Shown one piece after another: positions 58,440-64,000 of a stretch of DNA of 64,000 bases (positions within the stretch are counted from its first letter, which is position 1; every line of letters begins with the position of its first letter). The DNA is from Mercurialis annua. Taxonomy: Eukaryota; Streptophyta; Magnoliopsida; Malpighiales; Euphorbiaceae. Made by a program: the position numbers and the translations under genes. Where the stretch lies: the NCBI RefSeq assembly GCF_937616625.2, contig NC_065574.1, forward strand, positions 12,340,501 through 12,404,500, in the 5' to 3' direction. The notes under the pieces were generated by a model. The model worked only from the letters and a program-made list of their open reading frames with translations. It did no database searches and was not told the origin of the DNA.

Positions 58440-59769
58440 TGCTATTCTCTGGAACTTTTCTCAAGTATCTGCATCATCAACCATGATAGTCATTTTGTGC
58501 ATTGTTCTATATGATTTGAGCTAAAATTGGCAGAGGTCGGGTTTGATCACTATTATTTTCCATACAAAGCACTATTCATAATTCCATGAAGCTTGAAGCT
58601 GACTTGGGGAATCTTCAAAGCATTCAACAGATTGGTTGTTTGAACAACATATAGTTAAAAGATATGAATTGGGATGTGGAAACTGTAAGGATGCAGCTTC
58701 CAAGTTTTACGGAGCATTTTCTTGAATGTTTTCTGGAAGAGGATGGCTAATAATGATCATAATATGGTTTCAATTCTTTTTCTTTTCTGGTCTCGAGTTT
58801 TTCTTGTCGTTTCCGGTTCCTGTGGATTGGATAGGATTTTGTGTGATCCCCCAAGGTTTTTTTTGTACAATGGGTGATAGTGGAGTTGGTTACTTAGAAG
58901 TGTCATCTTATTCATGGAGGTTTGTAACTTATAGATTAGGATGGAATGAGTGTAAGATTCTTAAAAACTCGGATTTCCAGAGTGTACAAACAAAATACAT
59001 TTGTATCATTTTATATAGGACCTTGCTATATTTATGGAATTAATTTTTGACTTTGGTTATGTTTCTTTGATCATCTTGAGTCTGACTGTTTTTAAGTTTT
59101 AGTGCTCTTCAAAGTCACCTTGAACGTTAAATTGCCACGATACTTGGTTATCAAGGCAACGGATGAATGGAGTTTTCTTTTCTCGAGTTTGAAATTTACT
59201 GTGCAAAATGCTAATGTTCGTCACTATTCTCGTCTCATTGTGCAACTGTTAAAAAAATGGTAGGAATGTGCAAATCAACGGCTGGTTCGGATGTGAATTC
59301 ATCACAGCTGTATTACATTTTTTAGATAAAAATTAAGGGAAAAAAAATGTAAGAGCGAGTCTAGATTAGATTACAAATATCTATCACTTAAAAGATAAAA
59401 ATCTAATAATATTTTCTTAGAAATTTCTATTATGCTATAGTTAATTCATTTTTCTTTTAAGCTTTCAAAATTAAAAATAGAACCAAGAGATAAATTCAAA
59501 AAAATAAATGAATTAAATACATTTTATTTGATTCGATTTTCGGTCAGTTACGTGTGCACGCCCCTTGTTTTAAGTGCAATTATTTTGTCTTAGTTTCCAT
59601 GATGCAGAATGATAAACCCACCTCAGCTCTCAAATCACACAGTGATTAACCATTAGTGAATAGACATAGACATACAACTTTTTGGTCGCACACAAATCAG
59701 AATTGGTTCCATAAACACAATTCAAAAATCTGTACATACAATTATGAATAACAAATCTCAGTTCATCTA
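58440..59769. other. Transportin 3' UTR and convergent spacer
   Basis: From 58440 to about 59045 the sequence is probably 3' UTR or downstream DNA of transportin; the open frames in it have no family features. From 59045 to 59769 is the tail-to-tail spacer to SECE2, with nothing recognised. Confidence 0.5.
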
Positions 59770-61306
59770 TCAGGCAGGCCTCCTTAAAAGTATAGCCAAG
59801 AGATAACACAGAACTGCGTCAACTGATGATAGCGCAACGATTAGCAGTGCCACAATAACAAGGGTAAGGACGGCAGTCTTCAGCTGCAGCACCACAGAAA
59901 AGAATTTCAACATAATCAGCAACGCCATAAATTTTAAGCTTTGGAAACGGCACGTTAAAACAGGAAATGGGAAAATTAGCATTCTTATAAGCGTAAACTG
60001 TAGATGTAAATTTTGGAGTTCCATAATTATTTCCAGAAAGACAAACGAAATGCTGAAACGTAGGACTTGATAGATTTCCGTATACTATAGATAATAACAT
60101 CCATAACTTATATCTCGGTAGCATCAACCAGTCTGTCAGCATGAATATTAAATGGAGATTCTGTACATACCGTACTTTGAAAGCTCGGCCATTCTATGTA
60201 CTTTAGTTGACTCGGCTGCTCAACAAGAAATATGAAGAGTGATTTTGTTGCCCTGGAATTAAAATTAAATGTCATCTTGTGAATGTTAAACCACATATAT
60301 CCTCTTTGAAACAAATTATAAACTCAGAAAGATCTTAAGCCACAAAAGTACCAGAAAAATGCATATAGAAGAGTTAGAAGAAATGCAGAGATTATAATAC
60401 CATATGGCTTCCTTAATAAACCTTAGCCAATAAGATTCTTGAGGCAACTCGTCTTCATAGCTCAACTGATAATTATCACTCCTTACTGACAAAATTTTCT
60501 TCGTGCTTGAAGAATTAACTGGATTATACTGAATTCTCTTCCTATAAATCTGCTATAACAAATATTTCAAAGCCCGATAGCTACCATTTGAGAAGAGAAA
60601 AGCAATTGTATCCAAAAAAGAATTTACCTTTGAACAAAGCTGAATGGAATTATTGGTTTTAAATCGGGTTTCGTTGTATCTCCAATTCCTAAACAGTTGT
60701 TTAGATTGACATGTAGGAACCAAACCTATAGAAGAAAAAAAAAATGAATACAAATGACCACAATTGTTAAGACGCTCCGAAGCATAGAAGGATCCTAGTG
60801 CCCGAGGGGCAGGCAAAAGAAAAAATAAATTACACGATAAACATATAACTAACAGTCTCTTTTCTAAGGATCGGAAGACTATACTGTAGGGATGAGCTGA
60901 TACCCCCGACTTTGATAACTCGACAGGAAAACAGGATATTTGGACATGGACATTGCAAAACAGTATTATTTTTTTTAAGGCTTCCAAAGTTAAAAATGAG
61001 AAACATCAAATTTCCGGCACGTTTCCGAAAGGGGACACAATTAAATGAAGTGTCTGAGCTACCTAGCTCAACTTGAAATTATTAAAGGATTTGTCTCAAC
61101 CTAACAAAAATCAAAGAGAAACGGAAATTGACAGTGAAGCCACTGAACTAATTTAAACAATTTATACAGATTCAACTTTTACCAAGTGCGAAAAGATGTA
61201 TAATGTAAATTTCAAAAGTATAGCATCATCATAAACTATAGAAGAGCAAAAGAAGAAAAGGACCTGAACAACAACTACTGGGAAATCCACAAACAATGGC
61301 CTTCAT
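59770..61306 (-). CDS. SecE-family plastid translocase subunit, SECE2-like
   Basis: Five coding exons on the minus strand, 61306-61264, 60725-60628, 60549-60401, 60252-60171 and 59883-59770, all GT/AG with matching phases, give 161 residues. The first about 45 residues (MKAIVCGFPSSCCS, then Arg/Ser/Asn-rich) look like a chloroplast transit peptide. Residues 97-124 carry the SecE signature, an amphipathic helix ending in QLKYIEWPSF, followed by one membrane helix LKTAVLTLVIVALLIVAL (125-142) and a short tail LLRRPA. SecE clamps SecY in protein-conducting channels. In Arabidopsis SECE2 works with SCY2 in the plastid inner envelope, and from memory its locus neighbours the IES6-like gene, which also occurs in this window. 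A 5' UTR exon probably lies at 61937-62040, with the UTR continuing to 61340. Confidence 0.85.
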
Positions 61307-61369
61307 AGTATTGATTGTTCATCAATGTTAACACACTGACCTGTAGGGGAAAAAAAGATGGTTAATGTT

Positions 61370-61680
61370 CATCTAGGTAGCACGAACACTTCATTCAAAT
61401 GTCCGGTTTCAGAAACTTAACATTTCAGACACGAAACTTCATTTTTTACATAAAAAATCTTAAAATAACAGCGTTTTGCCGTGTCCATCCAAGTGTCCTG
61501 TTTCTCAAGGTCCATGCTACCTAGCCTACACTTCATTCAATCGACGTGTCCGTTTCAGAAACCTTTACATTTTAGACACGAAACTTCATTTTTTAGATAG
61601 AAAATCTTAAAATAACACCGTTTTTCCGTGTCCGTCTCCAAGTGTCCCGTTTCCTGGGTCGAAGTTACCTAGGTGTTCAT
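61370..61680. repeat. Direct duplication in SECE2 5' UTR intron
   Basis: Two copies, about 61380-61510 and 61530-61675, share CACTTCATTCAA, GTCCGGTTTCAGAAAC, AGACACGAAACTTCATTTTT and AAAATCTTAAAATAACA then CCGTGTCC. Related inverted copies occur at 24225-24465 and about 60990-61075. Confidence 0.75.
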
Positions 61681-62115
61681 CTATGTAAAATGGAAATTGT
61701 GAAAAGCCCAAACAGAAAACCTAATGCACCAAACACACCATATACGTAATGTAAATAGCGACCATGAAACCTAAATGATGAACAAAATTCAAATCTTTAG
61801 CGACAAAAGCATCAAAGGCTAACGGAAAGCTGTAACTAAAATATTGGGAAGTTTGAAAACTAAAAATTACAAATAGGGCTCTTCATGTAATTAGCGAAAA
61901 ACCTAAGGTATTTGAGCAAATTATGAAAACATACCCTTTTAGGTTTCAGTTGAAGAGGATGATTTAGCAGAGACGATTACTGTGAGTGACAACCATGGAT
62001 GACTAGGATGTAATGTACAATAAACACTGGGTGTGGGCGAAGAATAAAATCTACTTTAGCACCTCAATTTATAACTAATTATCAATATGGCCCAGAAACT
62101 TATGTCAAAAAAAAA

Positions 62116-62905
62116 GGCTAATAATCATTCATGACACTTCAGTTTAGGGTATCCTTACACTAACCCCCTAAGTTATGATTTTTGATCATGTAAACCCCTT
62201 CCGTCCAAAATGGGGCTAACACTGTAATAAAATAATGAGTTGTCACTTTAAAAAAATCACACACGGTTCCACGTCAGCTACCACCTCAATAAAAATTCAA
62301 AAACCTAAAATACTCTTACCTTCTAATTTAATTAAAAAATAAAAAATATAAAAAAACAAAACCAACTAACCAAATAAGCCAAACCACCTACTCAACCCTA
62401 ACCGCCACCCGCCGCCAGCAGGTATGTTCCTCGCCTGAGGAGGATGAGCTCCTCGTTTGATGAGGAACTGTTGCTCCTCGCCAAATGAGGAGCCCTTTAT
62501 TCTTCACGATAAAAAACAAATATATTCTTCACGATGAAGAATAGATCGACCAACGATGGATGATGATTGGCCGATGGCGGCGGTCGGTGGTAGTTTGGGG
62601 TTGAGTGGGTGGTTTGATTATATTGGTTGGGTAAGTGGTTTTAGGGTTTAATTGGATTGGTCGAGTGGGTGATTTGAAGGTAAGGTATTTTACGTATTTT
62701 GAATTTTTAGTGAGGTGGCAACTGACGTGGAGATGTGTGTGAATTTTTTTAAGTGGCACCCCATTATTTTTGATAGTACTAGCTCCATTTTGGACAAAAC
62801 GGTTTACATGATAAAAAAACCATAACTTAAGAGGTTTAGTGTAAGTTTTTTTAACTTAAGAAATTTACTATAAGGGACCTGAAGTGAGGAGTTCATAATA
62901 TAACA
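62116..62905. mobile_element. Fold-back element upstream of SECE2
   Basis: Left arm GGCTAATAATCATTCATGAC then CCCCCTAAGTTATGATTTTT pairs with right arm CCATAACTTAAGAGG and CCTGAAGTGAGGAGTTCATA. The centre pairs CCACGTCAGCTACCACCT with AGGTGGCAACTGACGTGG and AACCGCCACCCGCCGCC with GGCGGCGGTCGGTGG. The core also has hairpins on GAGCTCCTCG and TTCTTCACGATGAAGAA. Right limit and target duplication are not clear. The centre resembles that of 19735-20556. Confidence 0.7.
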
Positions 62906-62909
62906 TGAA

Positions 62910-63650
62910 CTCCTAAAACCAACTGAAACAAAACTTAACCAGCTGAAAACATAAACCAAAGAAACAGAAACGGCGTCATCCGACGATGCACGTAAGTTAA
63001 CGACTGACATATATATTAGTCTAACAGAATAATAAGCGTAGAAGGGACCATAAAGATTTTGTGACACAAGAGAACGTCTAATGAAATCCTAGTTATTAGT
63101 ACTCTTTTTACGCACTGGCATTGTAATAACCATACTCTATAATCGAATCAATTTGGCCGGTTAATTTGATCCGTCAATAATTTTGCTCATTTCTAATGGT
63201 GATATTTGAACCTATCATACATAAAAGACGTATTTAAACGTTTTCATACATTAAGAGTGTGAGCATTTTCAATCATGAAGACATATTGGAGTCTTTTCAT
63301 ACATGAAAGGCAATACTTGAATCACGGGCGGTGGGCCAAATACTGAGGGCACATTTAAGCCACCTCAGATTCAATGAACCCCACGTCAGATTCCATATAA
63401 GTAAGGATTGACAGTTTTACAAATAGTGTTAAAAAGAGGGGCTTATAAAAACATTAAGTGTGCTTTTTAGCACCTCTTCAAAAATATAGAGAACCAACTT
63501 GATCGTCGGGCCAAATATGGAAAGCATATGAGCATTTTTTCCTAAAAAAAATTATGAGCTTTGGATTTTTGGATTTTGGTAACACTTGCTAATAAGAGCT
63601 AAAAGAAAAATAGTTGGCTTCATCTCATGCCATATATAATAATAGTGATG
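62910..63650. other. Spacer and PP2A 3' region
   Basis: No gene. Words such as GAACCTATCATACATAAAAG and TTTTCATACATGAAAGGCAA are repeated at about 63205-63315. The last part is the probable 3' UTR of the minus-strand gene. Confidence 0.45.
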
Positions 63651-63653
63651 AGA

Positions 63654-64000
63654 TCAATGAGAAACACAGAGTAATTTTTGAGGTTGTAAGAAATGATTCT
63701 TAGCTGCTTCCATTTCTATAATCTCCCATCTTTTCTGTCTCATAATATTTTCTTGCCCCCTCAACTTTTCTTTTCCATCAATTTCTTGTAGGCATTTTTG
63801 ATATAAAATTGGATCCATTTTGTGAAGCATTTCTTTAACATTTTGAGTCAATTGCTGCACACTCTTGCTCCAATGCCATTTCAGGTTCTTCTCCATTCCT
63901 TCCACTACTACTGGAAACACCTCTTTTCTTGCTGATGATACCATTTTCACAAACTCTTCATTGTTCCATATGTATAATGCTCTCTCCCCAACCTGCATTA
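63654..64000 (-). CDS. PP2A regulatory subunit B' (B56), C-terminal exon only
   Basis: The frame is open from the right edge to a stop at 63654, so the real start lies outside; the Met at 63998 is internal. It reads QVGERALYIWNNEEFVKMVS, then FPVVVEGMEKNLKWHWSKSV, LTQNVKEMLHKMDPILYQKC and a charged coiled tail RGQENIMRQKRWEIIEMEA. This matches the last HEAT repeats and tail of the B56 family (QVAERAL..WNNE, ILP.I...LE.N...HWN..V..LT.NV.KMF.EMD..L). B56 subunits steer the PP2A phosphatase to its targets. It is fairly divergent from the better known B' proteins, and the ending QPQKLLCVSH is of its own kind. Confidence 0.9.
   Translation of the reverse strand, partial: MQVGERALYIWNNEEFVKMVSSARKEVFPVVVEGMEKNLKWHWSKSVQQLTQNVKEMLHKMDPILYQKCLQEIDGKEKLRGQENIMRQKRWEIIEMEAAKNHFLQPQKLLCVSH

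Noticed and set aside
59819..60142. 107-codon minus frame with many Cys as a small secreted protein
   Set aside because: It reads through the SECE2 intron and exon 5 in the wrong frame; the spliced SecE reading explains the locus better.

Overview
The window looks like nuclear DNA of a flowering plant, most likely a eudicot. It is AT-rich, its genes are split by GT-AG introns, the gene set is plant-typical (CYP89A P450, MUCI70-type glycosyltransferase, plastid SecE, PLS-type PPR remnant), and the spaces are filled with plant transposons: copia, gypsy, Helitron, Stowaway, hAT, SINE and many fold-back elements. The species cannot be named from the sequence.

Genes, left to right: (1) the 5' part of a DUF616/MUCI70-like glycosyltransferase (minus, runs off the left edge); (2) an intronless CYP89A cytochrome P450 (plus); (3) a three-exon INO80-complex subunit of the IES6/INO80C type (plus); (4) a PPR pseudogene, then a seven-exon centrin (both minus); (5) a complete 29-exon transportin-1 (karyopherin beta-2) gene of 13.5 kb (plus); (6) a five-exon SECE2-like plastid translocase subunit (minus); (7) the last exon of a PP2A B' (B56) regulatory subunit (minus, runs off the right edge). 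These are unrelated housekeeping or metabolic genes and do not form one pathway.

Between the genes the DNA is layered insertions. At 4.7-12.2 kb a copia pol remnant is split by a fold-back element; that element appears to be split by a Helitron, which holds a second Helitron plus two Stowaway MITEs. At 13.2-14.5 kb is a decayed gypsy gag. At 18.6-18.9 kb is a tRNA-derived SINE with an 18-bp target duplication and a body resembling an mRNA 3' end. At 25.6-27.3 kb two fold-back elements sit inside a third of the same family. At 32.0-32.9 kb is a hAT element. At 33.7-37.4 kb a 3.7-kb solo LTR with a 44-bp minisatellite has landed in a Helitron-type helicase remnant. At 37.4-41.1 kb more fold-back elements follow, then a minus-strand LTR-like region with 42-bp and 21-bp in-frame repeats.

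The most unusual theme is a large set of non-autonomous elements with terminal inverted repeats and 9-10 bp target duplications, which is Mutator-like. Several of them are filled with chains of short, overlapping perfect palindromes. Members occur in a gene promoter and in introns, and two insert inside a related copy. I found no transposase for them here. No CRISPR, operon or bacterial feature is present. All calls were read by eye; no database or alignment was run.
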